A stretch of DNA of 64,000 nt, taken from contig NZ_JACJSF010000003.1 in assembly GCF_014698035.1 (NCBI RefSeq), positions 166,009 through 230,008 of the forward strand, written 5' to 3'. The notes beneath the pieces are model-generated. The model made no database searches. It was given only the letters and a program-made list of their open reading frames with translations, and had not been told where the DNA came from. Shown piece by piece: positions 47,393 through 56,743 of the stretch. The translations under genes and the position numbers were made by a program. Source of the DNA: Desmonostoc muscorum FACHB-395. Its GTDB lineage: Bacteria; Cyanobacteriota; Cyanobacteriia; Cyanobacteriales; Nostocaceae. How positions within the stretch are numbered: position 1 is the first letter of the stretch; each line of letters opens with the position of its first letter.

Positions 47393-48133
47393 ATGTCAGA
47401 TATACAAAAGATAATTGTTGCTGAAGATGTTCACAAGTGGTATGGAAAATTCCACGTTCTTCAGGGTGTAAGCTTGACAGTCAATCGTGGAGAAGTTGTA
47501 GTATTGATGGGGCCATCTGGCTCAGGTAAATCTACCTTTATCCGCACATTTAACGCTTTAGAAGAATACCAAAAGGGAAGAATTGAAATCGATGGCATTA
47601 CCCTCAGCCATGACTTGCGAAATATTGAAACGATTCGCAAAGAAGTGGGAATGGTATTTCAGCAATTTAATTTATTTCCTCATCTCACAGTGTTGCAAAA
47701 TATCTCTTTAGCACCAATTTGGGTACGGCGATCGCCAAAGGTAAAAGCTGAAGAATTGGCAATGCAACTATTAGAAAGAGTGGGAATTTTAGAACAGGCG
47801 CAGAAATATCCAGGACAGTTATCTGGTGGACAACAGCAACGGGTAGCGATCGCACGTGCTTTAGCTATGCAACCCAAAATTATGCTGTTTGACGAACCCA
47901 CCTCAGCCTTAGATCCAGAAATGGTACGCGAAGTTTTGGATGTAATGCGAAATCTCGCCCGTGATGGGATAACAATGGTAGTCGTCACCCACGAAGTAGG
48001 ATTTGCGCGTGAAGTCGCCGACCGAGTTATCTTAATGGATAGCGGTTCCCTCGTCGAGTCAGCCACCCCTGACGCATTTTTCAGCCATCCCAAAGAAGAA
48101 AGAACACGCAAGTTTTTGTCACAAATTCTCTAA
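47393..48133 (+). CDS. bgtA: Amino-acid ABC transporter ATP-binding protein (BgtA-like)
   Basis: The 246-residue ATPase has Walker [10 protein letters not shown], the Q-loop [11 protein letters not shown], signature [15 protein letters not shown], Walker [15 protein letters not shown] and the H-loop [12 protein letters not shown] 47393 ([18 protein letters not shown]) is chosen; the upstream in-frame ATG/TTG extension has no similarity. In Anabaena, BgtA energises both the N-II neutral/acidic system and the basic amino-acid system. Confidence 0.93.
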   Translation: MSDIQKIIVAEDVHKWYGKFHVLQGVSLTVNRGEVVVLMGPSGSGKSTFIRTFNALEEYQKGRIEIDGITLSHDLRNIETIRKEVGMVFQQFNLFPHLTVLQNISLAPIWVRRSPKVKAEELAMQLLERVGILEQAQKYPGQLSGGQQQRVAIARALAMQPKIMLFDEPTSALDPEMVREVLDVMRNLARDGITMVVVTHEVGFAREVADRVILMDSGSLVESATPDAFFSHPKEERTRKFLSQIL

Positions 48134-48180
48134 AACCTCTGCGCTACTTTGCGCTTACCTCTGCGTCCCTCTGCGTTTCA
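48134..48180 (+). repeat. CTCTGCG-type short repeats
   Basis: CCTCTGCGCTACTTTGCGC and CCTCTGCGTCCCTCTGCG follow bgtA. A similar block lies at 51405-51435. Confidence 0.6.
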
Positions 48181-48268
48181 CTTCTAATTGTTATTTCATT
48201 AGGTTGTCAATGTATTATTGAAATGGAAAATCTTAAATCAAGCACCACCATAAATTGGAATTAAACCC

Positions 48269-48685
48269 GTGTCTGCTAAAGATGCTTTTCATAGAGTTGT
48301 CAAAACAGCACTTGAGAAAGAAGGGTGGTTAATCACTCATGATCCTTATGCTCTCCAAGCGGGAACACTTGAGCTATATGTTGATTTAGGAGCAGAAAAA
48401 GTTATTGCAGCCGAAAAACAAGGACAAAAAATAGCTGTTGAAATTAAAAGTTTTCTAAGTCCATCAAAAATCACAGAACTTTATGCTGCATTAGGGCAAT
48501 TTATCATTTACCGAATTGCTTTACAAAAATAAGAAGCTAATCGCACTTTATATTTAGCAGTTCCTAGTACTGTTTATAATGAATTTTTTATACTTCCATT
48601 TATTCAATCTGTCATTCAAACTAATCAACTCTGTTTACTAATTTATAATATTGAACAGGAAGAGATCGCACAATGGCAAAGCTAG
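48269..48685 (+). pseudogene. xisH: XisH-like protein, interrupted by TAA codon
   Basis: The first part (GTG 48269) reads MSAKDAFHRVVKTALEKEGW, IAAEKQGQKIAVEIKSFLSP and ELYAALGQFIIYRIALQK, the XisH nuclease-like fold. A TAA at 48530-48532 interrupts. The frame then continues EANRTLYLAVPSTVYNEFF and QEEIAQWQS to a second stop at 48683-48685, making the expected full length of about 138 residues. XisH with XisI is needed for fdxN-element excision in Anabaena, though many copies lie elsewhere. Symbol by similarity. Confidence 0.87.
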
Positions 48686-49005
48686 ACAAATATCGACAAT
48701 ATATTAAAAATTTGCTTCAACAACACGCTAGTACTGTTTGGGATAATCGCATTCAAGCACAGACGATTTTTGATACAGAACACGATCATTATCAATTAGT
48801 TTATGTAGGTTGGCGCGAACAAGACCGCATATATGGACCTGTTCTCCATCTAGATATTATTGATGAGAAAATCTGGATTCAGCAAGATGGGACAGAGGTA
48901 GGCATTGCTAATGAATTGGTTGAATTAGGTGTCCCAAAAGAAGATATTGTTTTAGGTTTCCAGTTACCTTCTGTGCGTAAATATACAGATTTTGCTGTTA
49001 GTTAA
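48673..49005 (+). CDS. xisI: XisI-like protein
   Basis: The 110-residue protein has the XisI pattern: MAKLDKYRQYIKNLLQQHAS, FDTEHDHYQLVYVGWREQDRIYGPVLHLDI, WIQQDGTEVGIANELVELGVPKEDIVLGF and RKYTDFAVS. Its ATG overlaps the 3' end of xisH by 13 bases, the normal arrangement. Unlike xisH it is intact. No recombinase gene (XisF/XisA type) is nearby. Confidence 0.92.
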   Translation: MAKLDKYRQYIKNLLQQHASTVWDNRIQAQTIFDTEHDHYQLVYVGWREQDRIYGPVLHLDIIDEKIWIQQDGTEVGIANELVELGVPKEDIVLGFQLPSVRKYTDFAVS

Positions 49006-49306
49006 GGGCTGGTTTCAAGCTGCGTTAAACAGCCAATTTTAAGGCTTTTGACATAATTTTAGCCATTTTATACCTGCTTGCTTTTACTTATGATTGTATC
49101 TGCGATCGCTGTGCATCTTCTGGTTAAAAAGAGCGATCGCTTTTCTCTGTTAGCGTGGGCGGTTCGTTAAAAAGAGCGATCACTATTAGACAGAATAGAA
49201 CTCAAATTGGGAATACTGAGTAAAGGGTGGACATTGACTGCATAGAGATAAATGAGTTTATTGCCGAATGCTATCCTACTGAGTATTTAGTAACTAGACG
49301 CAAAAT
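49006..49306 (+). other. Intergenic stretch with HIP1 sites
   Basis: The gap contains three HIP1-like GCGATCGC/GAGCGATC sites and no ORF. A repeated AAAAAGAGCGATC unit occurs twice (around 49126 and 49170). I see no promoter motif I would defend. Confidence 0.45.
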
Positions 49307-50374
49307 ATGGAAAATTTTACAGCAACATTTGTAATTCCAAACTGGATTGCTGAGGGGTTGAAAAATCAAGCTTACGAACGTGTTGGCGGTGTAATTAGAG
49401 AAGTAGGGAGCAAGAAAGTCGTTACTTGGTTACGTGAAGTATCACCGACGCTGATACAAAGCTCAACAATACTTTCTCAATTTGGTTCAGCCGCCAGCAT
49501 TCTTAATCTCGGCGTTTCAGTAATCGGATTTGCTTCGGTAATCAATCGCTTAGAGGAAATTGAACAGCGTCTCAAATTTGTAGAAAAAAACCTAAAGCAG
49601 CTTAATCATAAATTTGACATTTCTGTATACGCTAATTTTCGTGCTGCTCTTGATTTAGCGCGTGATGCTTTTACAATGACTAAACCTGAAAATCGTGTCA
49701 ACATGACAAATTTAGCTATTAACAGATTTTTGGAAGCTCAACATACTTATGTTGGTTATCTTGAAATAGCATTAGAAGAAAATATTCAAATTGCTGATGA
49801 GGATATCTCATCCTTGTTAACGCCTTTAATTAGACCGCGTTGCTATGTTGCGGAGGAATATCTTTCGTCATTATTTTTAACGTATGTAGCTAGAGCGCGT
49901 TGCTATTTAGAATTAGAGGAAATTGAAACTGCACGTCGTTGTCTACAAGAAGGTGCAGAAGTTCTTCGTCCTTATGTTGGACGGTTTAACGGACATGTAA
50001 TGGTATCCAATCAAAAATCTTATGAACAAGCTCAACATAAAATGATGGGAGGGATGTTTCAAGAGGGCTTCCGACAGATATATTTACCCTTTTTGCCACC
50101 CTCCAATGATACCTTAGAATGCTGTGCTAAGGGCTTTATAGGAATTATTCAACAACCTGAACGAAAACGTGCAGTTATGGAAAAAGCTATGTCCATGTGG
50201 GAAAACTATAGCCGTTTTGAAGCATATCAAGCAGAAGTACAAGCGATCGCCCAATTAGGAATCAGCTTTCACGATTGGCTTAAATTAACTCCGTCTACAG
50301 AAATTAAACCAGACGGCGCAGAATTAATGTACATAATTCCATCCAAACCTTTAGAGTTAGAGCCTTCCATCTGA
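49307..50374 (+). CDS. Unrecognised 355-residue protein: N-terminal motif, coiled coil, TPR-like helices
   Basis: I do not recognise the family. The N-terminus reads IPNWIAEGLKNQAYERVGG then VIREVGSKKVVTWLREV. A small-residue-rich hydrophobic stretch follows (QFGSAASILNLGVSVIGFAS), then a coiled coil (RLEEIEQRLKFVEKNLKQLN) and a helical part with one TPR-like unit (YVARARCYLELEEIETARRC). There is no catalytic motif. It sits between XisHI and toxin-antitoxin genes. A conflict-related or membrane-acting role is possible but speculative. Confidence 0.75.
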   Translation: MENFTATFVIPNWIAEGLKNQAYERVGGVIREVGSKKVVTWLREVSPTLIQSSTILSQFGSAASILNLGVSVIGFASVINRLEEIEQRLKFVEKNLKQLNHKFDISVYANFRAALDLARDAFTMTKPENRVNMTNLAINRFLEAQHTYVGYLEIALEENIQIADEDISSLLTPLIRPRCYVAEEYLSSLFLTYVARARCYLELEEIETARRCLQEGAEVLRPYVGRFNGHVMVSNQKSYEQAQHKMMGGMFQEGFRQIYLPFLPPSNDTLECCAKGFIGIIQQPERKRAVMEKAMSMWENYSRFEAYQAEVQAIAQLGISFHDWLKLTPSTEIKPDGAELMYIIPSKPLELEPSI

Positions 50375-50398
50375 AATAAGTACAGGATTAAAGATAAA

Positions 50399-50815
50399 TT
50401 AATCAAGCTCAAGGAAGTCTCTAGGAGTAATAATCTGGTTTTGATATTCGGCTAGAGTCTTGAGTGATAAAAGGTCTTGATCTCCTGTGATTAAAAATTC
50501 TGCATTGGCATCTTTAGCAAGTTCTAAAAATTTGTTGTCATCTGGATCTTTACAGGTGTTTATTTGAGATTTTATTTCTATAAATTGACTGTATTTTTTA
50601 ACTACGTCCAAAAAATCTTGTCGGTCTTCATCTGAGATGTATTTATCGAACTTACGTTTATAAATTCGTGTGTTTAATTCTTGATAAGTTTCATCGCTTT
50701 GAGCAATTTTGAATTCTTTATAGACTTTATCTAAAGCTCTACGGGCTGTTCCATCAGGACTTAGAGCAGCACTAAGTAAAACATTTGTGTCAATGACAAT
50801 TAGTTTATGATTCAT
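50399..50815 (-). CDS. PIN-domain toxin (VapC-like, COG1569 type)
   Basis: The 138-residue protein has the PIN pattern: IVIDTNVLLSAALSPDG with the first acidic residue Asp9, a central Glu in DETYQELNTRIYK, and CKDPDDNKFLELAKDANAEFLITGDQDLL with the remaining aspartates. PIN toxins are Mg-dependent RNases. Its ATG overlaps the 3' end of the upstream antitoxin by 11 bases, the standard operon layout. The acidic residues are intact. Confidence 0.92.
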   Translation of the reverse strand: MNHKLIVIDTNVLLSAALSPDGTARRALDKVYKEFKIAQSDETYQELNTRIYKRKFDKYISDEDRQDFLDVVKKYSQFIEIKSQINTCKDPDDNKFLELAKDANAEFLITGDQDLLSLKTLAEYQNQIITPRDFLELD

Positions 50816-51032
50816 CAGCGAGTAATTCTTCTAGAGTTTCTTCGGTTAATCCTCTGGCTTGAGCATTTCTGCCGATTCTGTCAAAAACACTAAGTAAATC
50901 TTCATCTTTATTGTTTGAAGAGGTTTTCTTTATCTCTTGAATAAGTTGTTCTTGTTCTTGTGTGGGAAGTTGTAAGACAAGATTAAGAATTTGCTCGAAG
51001 GTTAGGGGGAGTTGATAGGTTTTTTGATTCAT
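50805..51032 (-). CDS. Antitoxin of the PIN module
   Basis: The 75-residue protein has LTFEQILNLVLQLPTQEQEQLIQEI and an acidic C-terminus GLTEETLEELLADES. The helical first half and the acidic tail fit cyanobacterial antitoxins that pair with PIN toxins. It overlaps the toxin start, so the two are coupled. The DNA-binding fold type is not obvious. Confidence 0.8.
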   Translation of the reverse strand: MNQKTYQLPLTFEQILNLVLQLPTQEQEQLIQEIKKTSSNNKDEDLLSVFDRIGRNAQARGLTEETLEELLADES

Positions 51033-51107
51033 AGTGAGTTCTGGAGTTAGGGAATAGAAACTTGTTAGCTTTTTTAATCAGGTTTGAGCCAGTTTTCTAC
51101 TTTTAAA

Positions 51108-51335
51108 TCACGATTCCTCTATACCTTGGCTAATTGCATTATCCATATCCTCAAAAGTTTTAGGTTTTCCTTGATATTTTAAACAGCCTGCTACATCATC
51201 TAATTTAGTTTCTGGAAAAGGTTTCTTAGGCTTTAAAAGAATTCCATCACCCATATCAATAATAATAAATTCTTGAGCTACTTTCCATTGATGAGCTTCC
51301 CGCAAAGATTGAGGAGACAATTTTGTAATTTCCAT
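51108..51335 (-). CDS. AbrB-family antitoxin with shortened N-terminus
   Basis: The 75-residue protein shares the AbrB/MazE-type C-terminal block QEFIIIDMGDGILLKPKKPFPETKLDDVAGCLKYQGKPKTFEDMDNAI. Its N-terminus reads MEITKLSPQSLREAHQWK, where family members have a longer strand such as K-GQVTIP before LR. About seven residues seem missing in the swapped-hairpin DNA-binding part. The next gene downstream is another antitoxin, so no dedicated toxin is adjacent. Confidence 0.8.
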   Translation of the reverse strand: MEITKLSPQSLREAHQWKVAQEFIIIDMGDGILLKPKKPFPETKLDDVAGCLKYQGKPKTFEDMDNAISQGIEES

Positions 51336-51399
51336 TATATTTAAAAGTAAAAAAATAAGACTAATATATAAATTTTAGTATTTCTGATTATCCTCATTT

Positions 51400-51435
51400 C
51401 TCCTAATCCTCTGTGTTCTCTGCGCCTCTGCGGTT
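51400..51435 (-). repeat. CTCTGTG/CTCTGCG short repeats
   Basis: CCTCTGTGTTCTCTGCGCCTCTGCGG lies before the AbrB-like gene, resembling the block at 48134. Confidence 0.55.
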
Positions 51436-51438
51436 CGT

Positions 51439-51468
51439 AAAAAAAGGGCGAACCCGAAAAGTTCGCCC
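51439..51468 (-). terminator. Rho-independent terminator of the chl operon
   Basis: Read on the minus strand, GGGCGAAC-TTTTCGG-GTTCGCCC forms a perfect 8-bp stem followed by TTTTTTT. It lies 40 bases after the chlN stop and is a textbook terminator. Confidence 0.9.
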
Positions 51469-51508
51469 GTAACATAGTATTATGCTGTTGCTCAATCCAA
51501 ACCCAAAT

Positions 51509-53085
<1,577 letters not shown>

Positions 53086-53088
53086 TAA

Positions 53089-53880
53089 TTAAGCGTTGGG
53101 GAAGAGACGGGCAATTTCTGATTCATCAAAAACGCCTGCTGGCAGTTCTTCCCCCAAAAAATCGTTATTTTCTTCAGCCTTTTGCAAAGCTGTTTCATCA
53201 CCCCAGACATCTGATAACACGTCTTTAAACGCATTCTCATCTAGTGCAATATCTTCAAGCACTTCTTCATCCAGCTTTACTTCCATTACAGCTGTTGCAT
53301 CTGTATCGAAAGCAATTTCCCCAAACTCATCTGCTTCTAAACCAGAGGTTTCAAGAGACTCATCTTTTGAAGCGTGTCCGTTGGATAAGGAAATATCGCC
53401 AAAGCCATTTTCGGTTTCCTCCAACGCACTGATTTCCAGGCTTTCATCCTCAGAATCCACCATTGCGAACTCTTGAACTACTGCCATCGATGCAAACCCA
53501 TTTGTATGAGAATGTGCCAATGTTTCTTCTTCAGGCTTTTCGTCAATGACATCGGCTGCTTCTTCTACGAATCTCTCTACTTCTGGGTTCCCGACAAAGC
53601 GATTACCGAGAACTAAATCTGGGTCAAAGTGCAAATCCAGCACCTCAATCAGGGTATCGGCATCAGGATTAAGTTTGGCAAAGGGCAACATTAACTGCGC
53701 TAGCTTTGGCTCTAGAGCGTTAAGAACTCCCAGGATGAGGTAAGAAGGTGGTCGCTTCCCGCCATCAGGGGTGTACACTGACTCAACTTCCATGTGCAGG
53801 GTAATCCAGTCTCGATTATTCTGGAAAAATTGCAACCACTTTTGTTTTATTGAATCCGTAAAGCTGTGAAAGAATGCCAT
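53089..53880 (-). CDS. DUF5331-type acidic protein in the chl operon
   Basis: The 263-residue protein begins MAFFHSFTDSIKQKWLQFFQNNRDWITLHMEVESVYTPDGGKRPPSYLILGVLNALEPKLAQLMLPFAKLNPDADTLIEVL, a conserved cyanobacterial domain. The second half is extremely acidic with Asp/Glu/Ser-rich stretches. I use ATG 53880 with GGGGGA upstream. It is conserved between chlL and chlN, hinting at a role in dark chlorophyll synthesis, but none is proven. Confidence 0.85.
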   Translation of the reverse strand: MAFFHSFTDSIKQKWLQFFQNNRDWITLHMEVESVYTPDGGKRPPSYLILGVLNALEPKLAQLMLPFAKLNPDADTLIEVLDLHFDPDLVLGNRFVGNPEVERFVEEAADVIDEKPEEETLAHSHTNGFASMAVVQEFAMVDSEDESLEISALEETENGFGDISLSNGHASKDESLETSGLEADEFGEIAFDTDATAVMEVKLDEEVLEDIALDENAFKDVLSDVWGDETALQKAEENNDFLGEELPAGVFDESEIARLFPNA

Positions 53881-53912
53881 GTTATTGTCCCCCATCCTGA
53901 GAACTTGGTGAT

Positions 53913-54779
53913 TTATACAATCATCAAGTCTAGTTCCTCTTCTGAATTAGGAACCTGGGGTTTACCCGGATTTAGATAAAAATCGGATAACAAAGAGAAC
54001 AACTCCCGATCTGGTGTGTCGTTAGGTACAACACCTTCGGGACGCGCTAGAATTTGGTCGGCGATGTTGAGATAGTAGTCGCAAACGTAGTCTAGGGAAG
54101 GATCTTGCTCTGCCATCTCAAACAAAGTTTTACCTTTCACACGGGAAACACGGATATCTTCAATCAAAGGTAAAACTTCCAAAACTGGCATTGGCACAGC
54201 TTCTATATATTTTTCAATCAAGTCGCGCTTGGAAGTGCGATTGCCAATCAACCCAGCTAGACGCAGTGGGTGAGTTCGGGCTTTTTCGCGGACTGAAGCA
54301 GCGATCCGATTGGCAGCAAATAACGCATCAAAGCCGTTGTCTGTAACAATCAGGCAGTAATCTGCATAGTTGAGTGGTGCTGCAAAACCACCACAAACTA
54401 CGTCACCCAGAACGTCAAAAAGAATTACATCGTACTCATCAAAGGCGTTGAGTTCTTTAAGTAATTTTACGGTCTCGCCAACGACGTAGCCGCCACATCC
54501 AGCACCCGCAGGTGGGCCACCAGCTTCTACGCAATCCACACCACCGTAGCCTTTATAGATCACATCTTCCGGCCAGACATCTTCGTAGTGATAATCTTTT
54601 TCTTGAAGGGTGTCGATAATTGTGGGAATCAAAAACCCAGTCAGGGTGAAGGTGCTGTCATGTTTTGGGTCGCAGCCAATTTGCAGCACTTTCTTGCCAC
54701 GTTTAGCTAGGGCGACGGATATGTTACAGCTAGTTGTGGATTTACCGATACCACCTTTTCCGTAGACTGCTAGTTTCAC
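53913..54779 (-). CDS. chlL: Light-independent protochlorophyllide reductase iron-sulfur ATP-binding protein
   Basis: The 288-residue NifH-like dimeric ATPase carries P-loop GKGGIGKST (residues 7-15), the switch-region DPKHDST, and the two cluster cysteines in [11 protein letters not shown] and [11 protein letters not shown]. It hands electrons to ChlN-ChlB. The start is GTG 54779 with GAGGG nine bases upstream; an in-frame ATG at 54809 adds ten residues not seen in the family. Confidence 0.97.
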   Translation of the reverse strand: MKLAVYGKGGIGKSTTSCNISVALAKRGKKVLQIGCDPKHDSTFTLTGFLIPTIIDTLQEKDYHYEDVWPEDVIYKGYGGVDCVEAGGPPAGAGCGGYVVGETVKLLKELNAFDEYDVILFDVLGDVVCGGFAAPLNYADYCLIVTDNGFDALFAANRIAASVREKARTHPLRLAGLIGNRTSKRDLIEKYIEAVPMPVLEVLPLIEDIRVSRVKGKTLFEMAEQDPSLDYVCDYYLNIADQILARPEGVVPNDTPDRELFSLLSDFYLNPGKPQVPNSEEELDLMIV

Positions 54780-55353
54780 TTTTGTTTCCCTCTTATAGCT
54801 TCTTGTCAAACTTGTGGCTCAAACATTTGCCTTCACCTTTCCTGAGATGGCGATGCGTGAGGTCTGTTGATGTCATTATTGGGCAAATTACATAGAAAAG
54901 AAAGTCGCTCTTAATTTATAAAACGGTTTTATCCAATGAATTAGAACTTAATTAGGGGTATTTTAGTTTTTATGAGCTAATAAGTCTTATTTAGCTTTAA
55001 AATTCATCTATAAAAAGTTTTTATTATCTATTTTTATAAAAAGAGTTACAAAAAGCAAAAAGCTGAAATTGTCTTTTTCAAATGGTTTTCATAGAATTAG
55101 CTGATGTTCGTGCAACGTGTTTTCAGGGCATTGAGGCACAGGTGCAAGGGCAAACAGAGGTATATGCAGCATGATGCTGGAAATACTGCTGAAATTTGCG
55201 TTAGCGTAGCTCACCGAAGGTATCGCAGATAAATTGCCAGTTTTCACTCGGTAGTCACAACCATGTAATTTCTGCTTGAGAGTGAGTGAGTATGATTTTG
55301 TAAAATATTATTAATTTTGCAAATATTTTCTAAGTCTAAGCTGAGTGAATAGG
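54780..55353 (-). promoter_or_regulatory. chl operon upstream region
   Basis: No gene is seen. The stretch is AT-rich and should contain the chl promoter and 5' leader. I cannot place a promoter motif with confidence. Confidence 0.4.
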
Positions 55354-55456
55354 ATGACTCTGTTGGCGAATTGCAATCGCTATCCTCAAAGCCTTGAGAT
55401 GTCATAGCGCCTCACGCCAAAAATTGTGGTTTAGATGAATTCGCCAACAGTCTCAT
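55354..55456 (+). repeat. 103-bp inverted-repeat (MITE-like) element
   Basis: The ends ATGACTCTGTTGGCGAATT and AATTCGCCAACAGTCTCAT are inverted repeats matching at 17 of 19 positions, with 13 perfect (CTGTTGGCGAATT). Inside, CGCTAT and ATAGCG and CCTCAA/TTGAG form a second nested stem. No ORF fits. It may be a MITE or IS end-pair derivative. Confidence 0.6.
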
Positions 55457-55479
55457 AGGATTTGTGGCTACACAAATAA

Positions 55480-55497
55480 AGCCCACTTACGTGGGCT
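55480..55497 (-). terminator. Hairpin AGCCCAC-TTAC-GTGGGCT
   Basis: A perfect 7-bp stem with a four-base loop about 70 bases downstream of the Trp-rich gene stop on the minus strand. The flank AAATAAAG gives a modest U-tract (CTTTATTT) when read on the minus strand. Probable terminator. Confidence 0.55.
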
Positions 55498-55565
55498 AAG
55501 AGTAAGAGAAGAAACGTAGAGTGTGCGTAAGCCTTAATTTATTTCAGTCTATGTATTGAAGGTAA

Positions 55566-55820
55566 TTAGGACACCTCAGTTTTAATTTCCTGGATTTCCT
55601 TTAATGTTTGCCAGCCAGCTTGCCACTGGGAGTTATCTTGTAATAATTTGGCATTTATCCAAAAACGGACTTTAGGATCGCAAGAAGCAACCATTTCGGC
55701 ATAAACCCACTTAGCCTGATTTTTCCGATTGACAACTTGGAAGTGCCGCCAGCCATCAACTTTTCGCTGTGCTGTCCATTTAGAACCAACTAGGTAAGGA
55801 AATTTTTGTTTTTTAGTCAT
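55566..55820 (-). CDS. TIGR02450-type Trp-rich small protein
   Basis: The 84-residue protein has five tryptophans and the pattern KKQKFPYLVGSKWTAQRKVDGWRHFQVVNRKN, WVYAEMVASCDPKVRFWINAKLL and SQWQAGWQTLKEI. This is the small Trp-rich family of unknown function widespread in proteobacteria and cyanobacteria. It is not membrane-bound. Confidence 0.85.
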   Translation of the reverse strand: MTKKQKFPYLVGSKWTAQRKVDGWRHFQVVNRKNQAKWVYAEMVASCDPKVRFWINAKLLQDNSQWQAGWQTLKEIQEIKTEVS

Positions 55821-55890
55821 TTGTTATTCGTCATTTGTCATTTGTCATTGGGAAAACACTTTCTTTATCCCAAATTTCCAATATCCAATT
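55815..55890 (-). repeat. STRR heptamers upstream of the Trp-rich gene
   Basis: GTCATTTGTCATTTGTCATTGGG continues directly from the start codon, followed by CCAATATCCAATT. Confidence 0.65.
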
Positions 55891-56272
55891 AAGATGTCAC
55901 CAAATCGCCGTTACGGGTAAACTTCTGGCAATCCAACTCATTATCTTGCTGAACGCATAGCGAAAACCATCTGATATGGCTCCAGCAGGTATTGATATTG
56001 TTGGTAATTTTGCGCTTTTTCTTGGAAAGGCGTTGTCTTACAACTTCATTAGGGCAAAGAATTTCTAACGTGCCTGTACCATCTTCATAATTGACGATGC
56101 GAAATAAACAGTCTTGCAACATAGCACGGCTGCTGCTGTCGAAGAACCGCTTAAATCGCTGTAGCTTTTCCCCTTCAGTCATTTGGCTGATGGGTTTTAT
56201 TTTCAAGAAATCCTCATCCTCCAAATCAAAGTCATCATCTTCAAAGTCGTAGGGGTCAATCATTTTCAGCAT
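55889..56272 (-). CDS. Hypothetical protein, about 127 residues
   Basis: I do not recognise it. It is very acidic at the N-terminus (MIDPYDFEDDDFDLEDEDFLKIK), then basic (EVVRQRLSKKKRKITNNINTCWSHIRW). An alternative start is the Met three residues in (MIDPYDFE). The centre (RAMLQDCLFRIVNYEDGTGTLEILCPNE) may be alpha/beta. No membrane segment. It precedes the Trp-rich gene on the same strand, so the two may be co-transcribed. Confidence 0.65.
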   Translation of the reverse strand: MLKMIDPYDFEDDDFDLEDEDFLKIKPISQMTEGEKLQRFKRFFDSSSRAMLQDCLFRIVNYEDGTGTLEILCPNEVVRQRLSKKKRKITNNINTCWSHIRWFSLCVQQDNELDCQKFTRNGDLVTS

Positions 56273-56743
56273 CCACTATGCGACCTGGGATCATGGTAAC
56301 TCTGTATGGGGTAGGAGGAAAATGGTGGAGGCAAGGTAGAAGAACTTTAATACATCATGCTTACTTATGCATTTAGATTTATGCTGAGGTTCAGCCAGCT
56401 TCGGCAATAACCTTTCCAATTTCTTGAAGGGTTGCACCTGTTGCCAGCAACACAGCAATGAATGGGAAATGAGAACTAGGGGAAAATACCACTTTTTCAA
56501 GATGTGAACACCGATCTAGGCGATCGCTATCCTGTTCTTACAATATCTATTGAGAACAGAAATTTTCTTTACTTGGTGTTCTGGTGGTAGCCTGCGACAA
56601 GCCCTCCGGGTGACGCTCCTAACGTCGCTAACGCTGCGCTAACAGCAGTCGCTCATGGGGGAAACCCCCTTGGCGCTAGCCTCTCCCTTTGGGAGAAGAC
56701 CGCGCTGCTTCACCACTACGCCTCTACGTTCCTGAAAAAGCCT
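56273..56743 (+). repeat. clpB upstream region with structured repeats
   Basis: The gap contains no supported gene. From about 56584 it is filled by dispersed-repeat sequence with tight hairpins: GGGGG-AAA-CCCCC (56657-56669) and TCTCCC-TTT-GGGAGA (56682-56696). These lie in the presumed clpB leader. I cannot identify a heat-shock CIRCE-type dyad. Confidence 0.55.

Noticed and set aside
50399..51335. One three-gene toxin-antitoxin operon
   Set aside because: The PIN toxin overlaps only its own antitoxin; the AbrB-like gene is 75 bases away and seems independent.
56291..56500. 69-residue minus-strand frame upstream of clpB
   Set aside because: Its hydrophobic start could pass as a signal peptide, but it has no Shine-Dalgarno and no convincing continuation.
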